64,000 bases of DNA from an uncultured Bacilli bacterium. GTDB lineage: Bacteria > Bacillota_I > Bacilli_A > RF39 > UBA660. The stretch spans positions 97,240 through 161,239 of the forward strand of contig CAKOOR010000002.1 of assembly GCA_934098505.1 (NCBI GenBank), written 5' to 3'. Position 1 is the stretch's first letter; each line of letters opens with the position of its first letter. The position numbers and the translations under genes are program-made. Shown one piece after another: positions 35,082 to 44,323 of the stretch. The notes below the pieces were generated by a model. It was not told the origin of the DNA, ran no database searches, and was given only the letters and a program-made list of their open reading frames with translations.

Positions 35082-38000
35082 ATGGACTTTTTAAATAATT
35101 ATTTTAAATATCAAAATAAGATTGAAATAGTTGGTTTAACTTCTGAGTTGAACATTTTTTGCATACTTAATTATTTTCAAAAAATAAATAAAAGTATTTT
35201 GGTTTTAACTAATACTTTATATGAGGCTAATAAGTACTTTGATTCTATATCAACTTTCACAGATGATTGTTTATTATTTCCAATGGATGATTTTGTAGCT
35301 TCTGTAGCTTTAGCAATATCTCCAGAGCTAAAAATTAAAAGACTAGAAACTATTAATATTTTGAAAGAAAATAATCATAAAATAATTGTTACTAATTTAA
35401 TGGGATTTTTGAGATATCTTCCAGATCATAAAACGGCAAGTAAATTAGAATTTAAGTTAGAAACAGGAATGTCTATTAATCGAGATAAAATTTTAGAAGT
35501 TTTAGATTCTTTTGGCTATAAACGAGATACATTGGTAACATCAACAGGTGAGTATGCCGTTAGAGGTTATGTTATTGATTTGTTTTTAATAGAACAAGAA
35601 CACCCTATAAGAATTGAATTCTTTGGTAATGAAATTGAATCTATTCGTTTTTTTGATGAAAATACGCAGATGTCAATTAAAGAAGTAAAGGAAATAATTT
35701 GTCTTCCTTATCAAGAAATTGCCACTTCAACAAAAAGTTCAATTCTCGATTATTTAGATACACCGACAGTATTTGAAATTGACAAAGAAGATATAGACTT
35801 AGGATATGAAAAATTATCTGAGGAAATTTTAGCATATAAAAAAGAAAATAATATTGATAAAGATTTAATGTTTAGATTAGAAGATATTAATATAAAGAAT
35901 GTTATATACCTTAATAAATTTGTAATTAATAGAAGTTGTGCTATTGTTTATCAAAGTAATACTTTAGATAACTTTAATTCTAACTTTCAATTATTACGAG
36001 AATTTGTAAATAAAAAATTAACAGATAAAAAGACAGTTATTTTTTGCTTGTCTAGAAAAGCTGAGATTGATTTTATTAAAGAAATGTTTCATGTAACTAG
36101 AGTAGTTGATGAAGAACATTTATTTATAGAAAAAGTTAATATTTTAAACAAGAAAATTAATAATGGTTTTGAATTTGATAAATTTGTGGTTATTGGTGAA
36201 TACGATATTGAGAAAATAAACACCAGAGAAATTAAATATAAGAATAGTTATAAAATTGGTAAAAAGATAAGGGGTTTTGATCAATTACAAGTTGGAGATT
36301 ATGTTGTTCACACTATTCATGGTATTGGACAATACCAAGGAGTTATTTCATTAACCAAAAATGGTGTAGTGAAAGATTATTTACAAATTATATACGCTGA
36401 TAATGATAAAATTTATGTTCCAGTTGAAAAGATTAGTACTATTTTTAAATATTCATCAAAAGATGGAGTTGCTCCTGTTTTAAGCAAATTAAATGGGACG
36501 GCTTGGGCAAAGACTAAAAAGGCTTTACAGAAGAAGATTCACGATATTTCATTGGAACTTATTAAATTATATGCTGCTCGTAGTAAAGTCACAGGACCAG
36601 TTTTTATAGATGATCCAATGGATGTAATGTTTGATGCTGATTTTAAATATGAACCAACAATTGATCAGCAAAAAGCTTTTTTTGATGTAAAAAAAGACTT
36701 AGAAAATAAAGTACCAATGGATCGCTTATTGTGTGGTGATGTTGGTTTCGGTAAAACAGAAGTGGCTTTCCGAGCTATGTTTATGACTGCGATTAATGGT
36801 TTCCAAGTAGCTTATTTGTGTCCAACAACTATATTAAGTAATCAACAATATGAAAATGCTTTACAAAGATTTAAGAACTTCCCAGTAGAAATTGCTTTAT
36901 TAAACCGATTTACAACTAAAAAAGAAGCTGAACGGATTATTGCTGGTTTAAAAAATGGAACAATCGATATTGTTTTTGGTACCCATCGTTTGTTGAGTGA
37001 TGATGTTGGTTATAAAAATTTAGGTTTATTAGTAGTTGATGAAGAACAAAGATTTGGTGTAACACATAAAGAAAAAATCAAAAAGTATAAGAATGATGTT
37101 AATGTGTTAACTTTATCAGCAACACCAATTCCAAGAACTTTAAAGATGGCTATGTCTGGTTTACGAGATTTATCAATAATTGATACAGCGCCGGTAAATA
37201 GATATCCAGTTCAAACTTATGTTATAAAAGAACAAGATATGGTGGTTAAAGATGCTATTTATAAAGAATTAGGACGTAATGGTCAAATTTTTGTTTTGTA
37301 TAATCGAATTGATAGTATTGAAAGTAAGAAAAATGAATTACAACGTTTAGTACCAGAAGCAAGAATAGTAATTGCCCATGGTCGGATGAATAAATCTCAA
37401 ATGGAAGATGTAATGCAAGATTTTATTGATCATAAATATGATATTTTATTGTGTACTACGATTATTGAAACAGGAATCGATATAGCAAATGCTAATACAT
37501 TAATAATTTATGATGCTGATCGTTTTGGCTTAAGTCAGTTGTATCAGATTAGAGGGCGGGTTGGTAGAAGTTCTAAAATTGCTTATGCTTACCTTATGTA
37601 TAGTAAAGATAAAATGCTAAATGAAATTGCTGTTAAACGATTAGAGGCTATTAAAGAATTTACAGAATTAGGAAGCGGCTACCGAATTGCCATGCGAGAT
37701 TTGTCGTTGCGCGGTGCTGGTGATATTTTAGGAAGCGACCAAGCGGGATTTGTCGATGCAGTTGGCTTAGATTTATATATGAAAATGGTTGATGATGAAG
37801 TTAAACGACTTAATGGTGAAGAACCAGTAGAGGATAAATCGAATAATTCTTTAATTGATGTTGATACCCATATTAGTGATTCTTATGTATCTGATGAATC
37901 ATTAAAAATTGAAATCCATCAAAAAATTAATAAAATTGATAGTTTTGATAAATTAATAGAAATTCAAAAAGAATTAGAAGATCGTTTTGGTAAAATTAAT

Positions 38001-38318
38001 GATCAAATTAAAGTATATATGTATGAAGAATGGTTTGAAAAATTAGCCTTGTCTTTAAATATAGAAAGAGTTGTTCAAAATAATAAAATTGTTGAATTAG
38101 AAATACCAGCATCACTTACTAAGACGCTTAAATTTGATAAATTGTTTATGCAGATTTATAATATTTGTCCAAAAGTACAATTTAGATCAATGCTTAATAA
38201 TGTTTATATAACTTTACCTATAGCTAATTTACCTAAGCATTTTGTTTATTATTTAGTTGATATTTTAAACTTGATAAAAGACGAAGTAAATAAAGAAGAA
38301 GAGATTAACGATAATTAA
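35082..38318 (+). CDS. mfd: Transcription-repair coupling factor
   Basis: Mfd releases RNA polymerase stalled at lesions and recruits UvrA. The UvrB-like N-terminal region is followed by the RNA polymerase-interacting domain (GDYVVHTIHGIGQYQG). The helicase has GDVGFGKTEVAFRA (Walker A), DEEQRFG and TIIETGIDIANANT. A TRCF C-terminal domain ends the protein. Length 1078 is normal. Confidence 0.96.
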   Translation: MDFLNNYFKYQNKIEIVGLTSELNIFCILNYFQKINKSILVLTNTLYEANKYFDSISTFTDDCLLFPMDDFVASVALAISPELKIKRLETINILKENNHKIIVTNLMGFLRYLPDHKTASKLEFKLETGMSINRDKILEVLDSFGYKRDTLVTSTGEYAVRGYVIDLFLIEQEHPIRIEFFGNEIESIRFFDENTQMSIKEVKEIICLPYQEIATSTKSSILDYLDTPTVFEIDKEDIDLGYEKLSEEILAYKKENNIDKDLMFRLEDINIKNVIYLNKFVINRSCAIVYQSNTLDNFNSNFQLLREFVNKKLTDKKTVIFCLSRKAEIDFIKEMFHVTRVVDEEHLFIEKVNILNKKINNGFEFDKFVVIGEYDIEKINTREIKYKNSYKIGKKIRGFDQLQVGDYVVHTIHGIGQYQGVISLTKNGVVKDYLQIIYADNDKIYVPVEKISTIFKYSSKDGVAPVLSKLNGTAWAKTKKALQKKIHDISLELIKLYAARSKVTGPVFIDDPMDVMFDADFKYEPTIDQQKAFFDVKKDLENKVPMDRLLCGDVGFGKTEVAFRAMFMTAINGFQVAYLCPTTILSNQQYENALQRFKNFPVEIALLNRFTTKKEAERIIAGLKNGTIDIVFGTHRLLSDDVGYKNLGLLVVDEEQRFGVTHKEKIKKYKNDVNVLTLSATPIPRTLKMAMSGLRDLSIIDTAPVNRYPVQTYVIKEQDMVVKDAIYKELGRNGQIFVLYNRIDSIESKKNELQRLVPEARIVIAHGRMNKSQMEDVMQDFIDHKYDILLCTTIIETGIDIANANTLIIYDADRFGLSQLYQIRGRVGRSSKIAYAYLMYSKDKMLNEIAVKRLEAIKEFTELGSGYRIAMRDLSLRGAGDILGSDQAGFVDAVGLDLYMKMVDDEVKRLNGEEPVEDKSNNSLIDVDTHISDSYVSDESLKIEIHQKINKIDSFDKLIEIQKELEDRFGKINDQIKVYMYEEWFEKLALSLNIERVVQNNKIVELEIPASLTKTLKFDKLFMQIYNICPKVQFRSMLNNVYITLPIANLPKHFVYYLVDILNLIKDEVNKEEEINDN

Positions 38319-38508
38319 ATTTGTTAAAAGATTTTATTGTAGTGATTATAAATGTCGATATTGAATGTATAAATTTATGAGAGTAATTTCTTGTAAAAAG
38401 ATTATATTTGATATAGACATTTTTTTACATATTAGAAACTTTATTGCATAACTTTTGTGTATCTTTTTAATTTTTATGGTAAAATTAAATCATAATAGGA
38501 GGTAAGAT

Positions 38509-40848
38509 ATGGCTAATAGAATGGTTCTTAATGAAACTTCTTATTTTGGCTGGAATGCTAGAGAAAATTTAGTATCAGAAATCAAAAAAAGAAATTTCAA
38601 AAGAATATTAGTTGTAAGTGATGAAAATTTAGTTAAATGTGGGGTAACTGGTAAAGTAACTGAATTGTTGGATAATGCTAAGATAAAGTATAGTGTCTTC
38701 GATAAAGTTAAACCTAATCCAACAATTAGTAATTGTCATGATGGGATAAGGGCTGCTAAGAAATTTCATGCTGATAGTTTAATTGCTGTTGGTGGTGGAA
38801 GTGTTATTGATACGGCTAAATGTATTGGTATCGTCATTAATAATAGAGAATTTTATGATATAAATTCTTTAGAAGGTGTTGCAGATACTAAGAATAAGTC
38901 GTTACCTATAATTGCTTTACCAACAACCGCTGGTACGGCGGCAGAGGTAACAATTAATTATGTAATTACAGATGAAATTGGGAAAGTTAAAAGAGTTTGT
39001 GTAGATACAAATGACATTCCTGTTTTAGCAATAATTGATACAGAATTAATGAGTAAAATGCCTAAAATGACGGCTGCTGCCACAGGGTTAGATGCACTAA
39101 CTCATGCGATGGAAGGATATATTACGAAGGCTCATTGGGAAATTCCCGATATGTTCCATTTACAAAGTATGGGAATGACTTATAAAAATTTAGTAAAGTC
39201 CGTTAATAAAGAACGAGATGCTCAAGAACAAATGGCAATGAGTGAATATATTGCGGGTATGGGATTTTCTAATGTCGGACTTGGGATTGTTCATTCCATG
39301 GCTCACCAATTAGGGGCAACTTATGATATTGCTCATGGTATTGCTTGTAGTTTATTTTTACCATATGTTTTAGAGTGGAATGGAGAAGTTGCTTATGATA
39401 GATATCGTAAGATGGCAGAAAGTTTTGGTTTAACAACAACTGGCAAAACTGATAAACAATGTGTAGAACTTGTTGTTAGAGCAGTTCGTGATTTAGAAAA
39501 GACTTTAAAAGTACCAATGACTTTAAAAGAATTAAATGTAAGTCCAGATAGTTTTGAAGAAATGGCTGCTAAGGCTTTAATTGATCCTTGTACGGGTGGT
39601 AATCCACGAGAAGTTACAAAGGAAGATATTATTGAACTATTTAATAGAGCTTATGAAGGAAAAGGAGTTAGTAAAAACATGAGAACTAAAGTTGGTTATA
39701 GTGAAAATGTAGATGCTTATACAAGTGGTGTTGAAACTGCTAAAATGGCTAATAAAATAGAGAATCCACAAGTTGGTTTATTATTTACCAGTTGTGTTCA
39801 AGATCAAAAAGAAATCATGAAAGGTATTAAGAGTGTCTTAAAAGATATAGACATTGTTGGTTGTACTTCTAGTGCTGCTATATGTACTCAAGATGGTTAT
39901 TTAAATAAACCTACTGGTTATTCTGGGATGATGTTATTAGGTGGTGGTGCTAAGGTTGTTGCCGCTGGTTCGCCAAAGACTAATGATGATGCTAGAAGTA
40001 TTGGTCGTAAATTAGCAACTAAGGCTGTTAAAGAGGCTAATTGTATTGAAAAACCAAGTTATGTATTTGTAAGTGCTTCACCAAAAGAAGAAGAAGAATA
40101 CTTAAAAGGTATTGCTGATGTAATTGGTGATGTTCCAGTATTTGGTGGTAGTGCTGCTGATAATACAGTTGAAGGTAAATGGAGTTTACTATATAATGGT
40201 GAGGCTTTTGCTGATGGTTGTGTTATGGCTTTAATTTATGCTGATACTGAGATTAAAAACTTGTATACAGGTAATTATATAGAAACTAATGACGCTGGTT
40301 TAATTACCGAAGTTAAAGATAAAAGAACATTAGTATCTATTAATGGAAAACCTGCATTAGATGTTTATGCTGATTGGACTGGTAAAAAGATAGAAGACAT
40401 GATGGGTAATAATTTATTAACAGAAACAATCTTCAATCCACTTGGAGTAAAAGATCAAATTGGTAATGTTACGGCTGTTAGACATCCGATGTTTGCTAAT
40501 GTTGATAAATCAATGAATATTGGGGCTAATTTAGAAGAAAATACGGCTATTATTCATTTAACTAATACCCCAGAAGGTATGTTAGATAGTAATGCTTGTG
40601 TAGTTAAGAAATTAAATGATTTAATGGATAATACACCAGAAAGTTATTTCCTTGTTCACTGTGGTGGTCGTCGTTTAGGACTTCAATTAACTAATATGGA
40701 AGATAAAATTTATCCAGCTATTAAGAAGGCAATTCCTAAAAAAGAATTCTTAATGGTATTTACCTTTGGTGAATATGGTAGATGTGAACATTCTAGTAAT
40801 ATTGTTGGTGGTTTATCTCTATCATTTACTGGATTTGGAAAGGAATAA
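38509..40848 (+). CDS. Iron-containing alcohol dehydrogenase fused to a FIST sensor domain
   Basis: Residues 1 to about 385 form a group III Fe-dependent alcohol dehydrogenase: VGGGSVIDTAK (nucleotide binding), LPTTAGTAAEVT, and metal ligands in GLDALTHAMEGY and GIVHSMAHQLGATYDIAHG. It resembles lactaldehyde reductase-like enzymes. From about 400 to 779 it is a FIST_N/FIST_C domain: PQVGLLFTSC, VGCTSSAAIC, PVFGGSAADN and VFTFGEYG. FIST domains are small-ligand sensors, usually linked to signalling proteins. The gene has a GGAGG ribosome site and lies 3 bases before an aldehyde dehydrogenase. The substrate is not known. Confidence 0.9.
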   Translation: MANRMVLNETSYFGWNARENLVSEIKKRNFKRILVVSDENLVKCGVTGKVTELLDNAKIKYSVFDKVKPNPTISNCHDGIRAAKKFHADSLIAVGGGSVIDTAKCIGIVINNREFYDINSLEGVADTKNKSLPIIALPTTAGTAAEVTINYVITDEIGKVKRVCVDTNDIPVLAIIDTELMSKMPKMTAAATGLDALTHAMEGYITKAHWEIPDMFHLQSMGMTYKNLVKSVNKERDAQEQMAMSEYIAGMGFSNVGLGIVHSMAHQLGATYDIAHGIACSLFLPYVLEWNGEVAYDRYRKMAESFGLTTTGKTDKQCVELVVRAVRDLEKTLKVPMTLKELNVSPDSFEEMAAKALIDPCTGGNPREVTKEDIIELFNRAYEGKGVSKNMRTKVGYSENVDAYTSGVETAKMANKIENPQVGLLFTSCVQDQKEIMKGIKSVLKDIDIVGCTSSAAICTQDGYLNKPTGYSGMMLLGGGAKVVAAGSPKTNDDARSIGRKLATKAVKEANCIEKPSYVFVSASPKEEEEYLKGIADVIGDVPVFGGSAADNTVEGKWSLLYNGEAFADGCVMALIYADTEIKNLYTGNYIETNDAGLITEVKDKRTLVSINGKPALDVYADWTGKKIEDMMGNNLLTETIFNPLGVKDQIGNVTAVRHPMFANVDKSMNIGANLEENTAIIHLTNTPEGMLDSNACVVKKLNDLMDNTPESYFLVHCGGRRLGLQLTNMEDKIYPAIKKAIPKKEFLMVFTFGEYGRCEHSSNIVGGLSLSFTGFGKE

Positions 40849-40851
40849 AAA

Positions 40852-42288
40852 ATGGCAAAGAATTTAATTGGGGCAAGTTGGTGTGATGCGAGTAACGGGG
40901 AAGTAATTGAGATTACTAACCCTGCTACTAATGCACTAATCGATACAGTACCAAAAAGTACAAAAGAAGACTGCGACAAGGCAGTTGAAGCGGCTTTTGA
41001 GGCACAAAAAGAATGGGCTAAAGTGCCTTTACATGAAAGAGCAAGTCGTTTAATGAAGTTTGTTTCTTTAGTAGAAAGAGATAAAGATAGTTTAGCAAAA
41101 TTATTATGCGAAGAAACTGGTAAACCAATTAGTGAAGCAATAGGAGAAATTGCCAATGTTGCTATTGGGATTCCAGCATTCTGTGAAAGAGCAAAACATG
41201 AATATGGAAAAGTAATTCCTTATGGTCAAGAAAAAGGTAATGAGGCTACTTTACAATATACAGTACAGGCTCCTTTAGGAGTAGTTGTTGCGGTAATTCC
41301 GTTTAATTTCCCTAGTGACTTATTCTGTCAAAAAGTTCCTGCAGCTTTATTAATGGGAAATAGTGTTATTTTAAAACCAAGTGCTCATAATCCTTTAACT
41401 TTAACTAAGTATGTGGAGTTATTAATTGAGGCTGGTATTCCTGGGGGAGCAATTAATTTAATCAATGGCGCTGGTGGCGAGGCTGTTCAAAATTTAGCTG
41501 AGAATTCTAAAGTGGCGTTAGTAAGTCTTACTGGTTCTACTTTGGCTGGAGCGGAAACAATGGCTAAATGTGCTAAAAATATTACTCATGTTATGTTAGA
41601 ATTGGGAGGAAATGATGCTTTCATTCTTCATAAAGATGGTGATGTTGATTTAGCAGTTAAAGAAACTATCTGGGGTCGTCTATATAATACTGGTCAAGTT
41701 TGCTGTGCTTCTAAGCGTTTCTTAGTTCATAAAGATGTTTTAGACGAATTTGTTAATAAATTAACAGAAACTTTCAAAGGCATTAAGGTTTGTATGCCTA
41801 GTAATCCTAATGCTAAAATTGGTTGTTTAATTAGTGAAGATGCTGCTAAAAAGGTAGAAGAACAAGTTAATTCTACTGTTGAATTGGGCGCTAAGGTTGT
41901 TTATGGTGGTCGTCGTAAAGGGGCTTTCTATGAACCAACTATTTTAACTGATGTTACCCGTGATATGCCTGTTGCTAAAGATATGGAGATCTTTGGACCT
42001 GTTGTTTCTATTATTAGTTATGATACTATTGAAGAAGCAATCGAGATTGCTAATCAATCAAGTTTTGGTTTATGTGGATGTATTATTTCTAAAGATCAAA
42101 AAGTATGTCAAAAAGTTGCTAATGAACTTGAATGCGGTGGGGTAATTATTAATGGTGCTTCTTTCTTCCGTTCATTTGAAATGCCATTTGGTGGCTGGAA
42201 ACATTCTGGTTATGGTAATGAAGGCGTTGCTAGTACTCTTCATGAAATGAGTAGAACTAAAACTGTTATTTTAAAAAATATACTTTAA
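40852..42288 (+). CDS. NAD(P)-dependent aldehyde dehydrogenase
   Basis: The 478-residue ALDH superfamily enzyme has FNFPSDLFCQK, the catalytic Glu in LELGGNDAF, and the catalytic Cys in GQVCCASKRF. Closest in form are lactaldehyde, glyceraldehyde-3-phosphate (non-phosphorylating) and succinate-semialdehyde dehydrogenases; the substrate cannot be fixed. It follows the ADH-FIST fusion after 3 bases, so the pair probably interconverts an alcohol, its aldehyde and an acid. A terminator follows. Confidence 0.9.
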   Translation: MAKNLIGASWCDASNGEVIEITNPATNALIDTVPKSTKEDCDKAVEAAFEAQKEWAKVPLHERASRLMKFVSLVERDKDSLAKLLCEETGKPISEAIGEIANVAIGIPAFCERAKHEYGKVIPYGQEKGNEATLQYTVQAPLGVVVAVIPFNFPSDLFCQKVPAALLMGNSVILKPSAHNPLTLTKYVELLIEAGIPGGAINLINGAGGEAVQNLAENSKVALVSLTGSTLAGAETMAKCAKNITHVMLELGGNDAFILHKDGDVDLAVKETIWGRLYNTGQVCCASKRFLVHKDVLDEFVNKLTETFKGIKVCMPSNPNAKIGCLISEDAAKKVEEQVNSTVELGAKVVYGGRRKGAFYEPTILTDVTRDMPVAKDMEIFGPVVSIISYDTIEEAIEIANQSSFGLCGCIISKDQKVCQKVANELECGGVIINGASFFRSFEMPFGGWKHSGYGNEGVASTLHEMSRTKTVILKNIL

Positions 42289-42313
42289 AAATATGAAGAT
42301 ATTATTGTTTGTT

Positions 42314-42335
42314 AAGACGATAATGTCTTTTTTAT
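42314..42335 (+). terminator. Terminator of the dehydrogenase pair
   Basis: AAGAC pairs with GTCTT over a six-base loop, followed by TTTTTT, 26 bases after the ALDH stop. Confidence 0.65.
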
Positions 42336-42416
42336 TTTGCTTTAATATTTACAAAAATGTCAAATTATCGTCAAATTTTATAAAAAAATGTAATTTTTAG
42401 TAAAAATTTTAAAAAA

Positions 42417-42482
42417 AAAGAAGGAAATTAGACTTCACTTACCAATATATATAATTAGGAGGGTAAATAATATCCTTCTTAA
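42417..42482 (+). promoter_or_regulatory. Long-range hairpin upstream of the Rpn gene
   Basis: AAGAAGGA near 42419 can pair with TCCTTCTT near 42475, enclosing an AGGAGGG that could serve as a decoy ribosome site. It lies just before the leader open reading frame. The regulatory role is inferred. Confidence 0.35.
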
Positions 42483-42499
42483 GAAAAGGAGGTGAATTT

Positions 42500-42589
42500 A
42501 TGAGAAATTTTGCCAAAAACAATATGGAAAAGGAAGTGATGATCAATGAAAAGCAAGAAAGAAATAGAAAGAACTTTAAAAGAAAATAA
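42500..42589 (+). CDS. Short leader peptide overlapping the Rpn gene
   Basis: A 29-codon frame starts at ATG 42500 behind a perfect AAAGGAGGTG ribosome site, the best in this region. It runs 44 bases into the Rpn gene in another frame. The peptide is Lys/Asn/Glu-rich and not recognised. A leader for translational coupling or control is possible, and so is chance. Confidence 0.4.
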   Translation: MRNFAKNNMEKEVMINEKQERNRKNFKRK

Positions 42590-43481
42590 AGGCGCCGATT
42601 TTGTTTTACCTATGACTTGGGATGTAATGTTCGAGCAAATGTTCATTTCTGAAGAAGCCATGCCTTTACTTGAATGTATTATTTCAATATTTGGCAATGT
42701 CGATATTAAAGATGTTAAGGGTAAAGTTAGGTTACTACCAAATGAATTAAAACAAACATCGGCAAAAGATACGAGAAGTAAAAGTGATATAATTGCTGAT
42801 TATTTTAAAGATGAAAAAAATATTGATAAGTATATTGTGGAAATGAATTCATCAAAAAAGATGCCTTGGCGTAATGTTTTCTATGCTTATATAGTAGCAG
42901 GCGGTGGTATTTCTATTAATGATGATAAATATGTTAAGGCTTACGACACTATCTTAATTGATTTTAACACATTTGCTGATGATGAAAATGATTTGGTAGA
43001 AATGATTACTATGCGTTACAAAACTGGTAAAATCTTTGATGATAGTACTAAAATATTCGAAGTAAATATGGCAAAAGCAAAAGATACGAGTTATAATTAT
43101 GTCGATAAACAAGAAGAACAAGTAGCCATAATTAGTAGAATGTTTATGACTACCAGTTCACTTGAATTGGATAAGGAGTCAGATAAACTTATGAGTAAAA
43201 AAGATACGGAAAAATTAGTTAGTCGTGCCAAGGAATTATCGAGTGATGATGGTTATATTAGACTTTTTGATAAAGAAGAAAATTATAAGGAGCTGATTCG
43301 TAATACCGAGTTAGCAGAAGCTCGTGAGGAAGGAAAGTTAGAAGGCATGAAATTAGGCTCTAAAGAAGCAAAAATAGATGTTGCTAAAAGTCTTATTAAA
43401 ATAGGATTAACCAATGAGCAAATTGTCGAAGCCACAAAGATTTCAATTGAAGAAATCAATATATTAAGAAAAGAAGTTTAA
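42546..43481 (+). CDS. Rpn-family PD-(D/E)XK nuclease / putative transposase
   Basis: The 311-residue protein has the Rpn (PD-(D/E)XK transposase) layout. It starts with DFVLPMTWDVMFEQMF, followed by the catalytic core DIIADYF and IVEMN (E-x-N variant), and ends with REEGKLEGMKLGSKEAKIDVAKSL and a helical tail. Rpn proteins promote RecA-independent recombination and spread as multi-copy families in gut bacteria; some act in phage defence. No terminal repeats are seen around it. A terminator follows. Confidence 0.82.
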   Translation: MKSKKEIERTLKENKGADFVLPMTWDVMFEQMFISEEAMPLLECIISIFGNVDIKDVKGKVRLLPNELKQTSAKDTRSKSDIIADYFKDEKNIDKYIVEMNSSKKMPWRNVFYAYIVAGGGISINDDKYVKAYDTILIDFNTFADDENDLVEMITMRYKTGKIFDDSTKIFEVNMAKAKDTSYNYVDKQEEQVAIISRMFMTTSSLELDKESDKLMSKKDTEKLVSRAKELSSDDGYIRLFDKEENYKELIRNTELAEAREEGKLEGMKLGSKEAKIDVAKSLIKIGLTNEQIVEATKISIEEINILRKEV

Positions 43482-43518
43482 AGTAATAAATATTATTATA
43501 GAAAATATTTTAATTGAA

Positions 43519-43545
43519 AAGTGTAGTCATGTGGCTATGCTTTTT
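43519..43545 (+). terminator. Terminator after the Rpn gene
   Basis: AAGTGTAGTC pairs with GGCTATGCTT (with G-T pairs), followed by TTTTT, 38 bases after the stop. Confidence 0.6.
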
Positions 43546-43631
43546 ATAAATATTTATAATATGTACTAAAAAATAAAAAAATATAGTGCTAGTCATTATA
43601 TCTAAAGCGATTATGACATCTATATTTTTAG

Positions 43632-43802
43632 TTTAGGCGTATGGCCTGGTAGGTTATCTGTTTCCAATCTAAATTAGATTACGATTAATCGTTGCCGCTT
43701 TTATAAATGTCCGTAGGCATTTATCCTAAGTTCATAGCATTTAGCAGGAATCTGGCCGAACCCCGTCAAGGAAAAAGAAACAGACGGCGAGGAAGCCCTA
43801 AA
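43632..43802 (+). ncRNA. Structured non-coding RNA candidate (raiA-motif-like)
   Basis: A gene-free, GC-richer block of about 170 nt closes on itself. TTTAGG (43632-43637) pairs with CCTAAA (43797-43802), and TCTGTTTC (43657-43664) pairs with GAAACAGA (43777-43784). Internal hairpins lie at 43666-43680, 43681-43692 and 43703-43724. The large asymmetric loop contains GGCCTGGTAGG and GGCGAGGAAG. Size, host group (spore-forming Firmicutes) and intergenic position suit the raiA motif RNA, but I cannot confirm the family. 6S RNA and tmRNA fit less well. The strand is inferred. Confidence 0.6.
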
Positions 43803-43888
43803 ATTATATTGATAACTGGTATCTTTAATTTTAAAGTAGATAATTGTTTTTTATTGAAAATAATTGGTAAAAAAATTAAATAATTATA

Positions 43889-44320
43889 TTACACAATTTT
43901 AATTAAATCCAAATCTGTTTGTTTATTTTCTACAAGAACATTAAGATTGCTAATTATCCAATTGGGAGATCTTAATTCGTCTTTCATTTTTAGTATTTCT
44001 TCATAGCTAAACCATTTTACATCTAATATTTCTGACTTATTTATATTTATATTTTCTTCTAATAATTTTGTTGAAAAGAGTATGCCTATCCAAATACCGT
44101 TTTCTAAAATTTTGTTGCAAACTTTTAGAACCCCAGTTAGTTCAACTTTACATCCTGTTTCTTCAAAAATTTCCCTTTTAGCTCCATCAAAAATACTTTC
44201 CTTTGGTTCGAGATGACCTGCGGGAATATTCCATTTTCCACGACATATTTCTTTAGCTTCTTGTACTAGTAAAAATTTGCCATCTTTTTCTATAAAACCG
44301 CCAACAATAATTGAGTTCAT
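43889..44320 (-). CDS. Nudix hydrolase
   Basis: The 143-residue protein carries a full Nudix box: GHLEPKESIFDGAKREIFEE followed by TG (G-x5-E-x7-REUXEEXGU). Nudix enzymes cleave nucleoside diphosphates linked to other groups. N-terminal GGFIEKDGKFLLVQE is typical of MutT-like members. The substrate is unknown. It follows the FemAB gene by 3 bases, on the strand facing replication. Confidence 0.88.
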   Translation of the reverse strand: MNSIIVGGFIEKDGKFLLVQEAKEICRGKWNIPAGHLEPKESIFDGAKREIFEETGCKVELTGVLKVCNKILENGIWIGILFSTKLLEENININKSEILDVKWFSYEEILKMKDELRSPNWIISNLNVLVENKQTDLDLIKIV

Positions 44321-44323
44321 ATA

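Noticed and set aside
42500..42600. Programmed frameshift joining the leader peptide to the Rpn protein
   Set aside because: The Rpn frame is closed by TGA just before its ATG, and the Rpn ATG has its own ribosome site, so no fusion is required.
43632..43802. 6S RNA or tmRNA as identity of the structured block
   Set aside because: The interior has several hairpins instead of one open bubble as in 6S, and there is no tmRNA-like acceptor end or tag frame.
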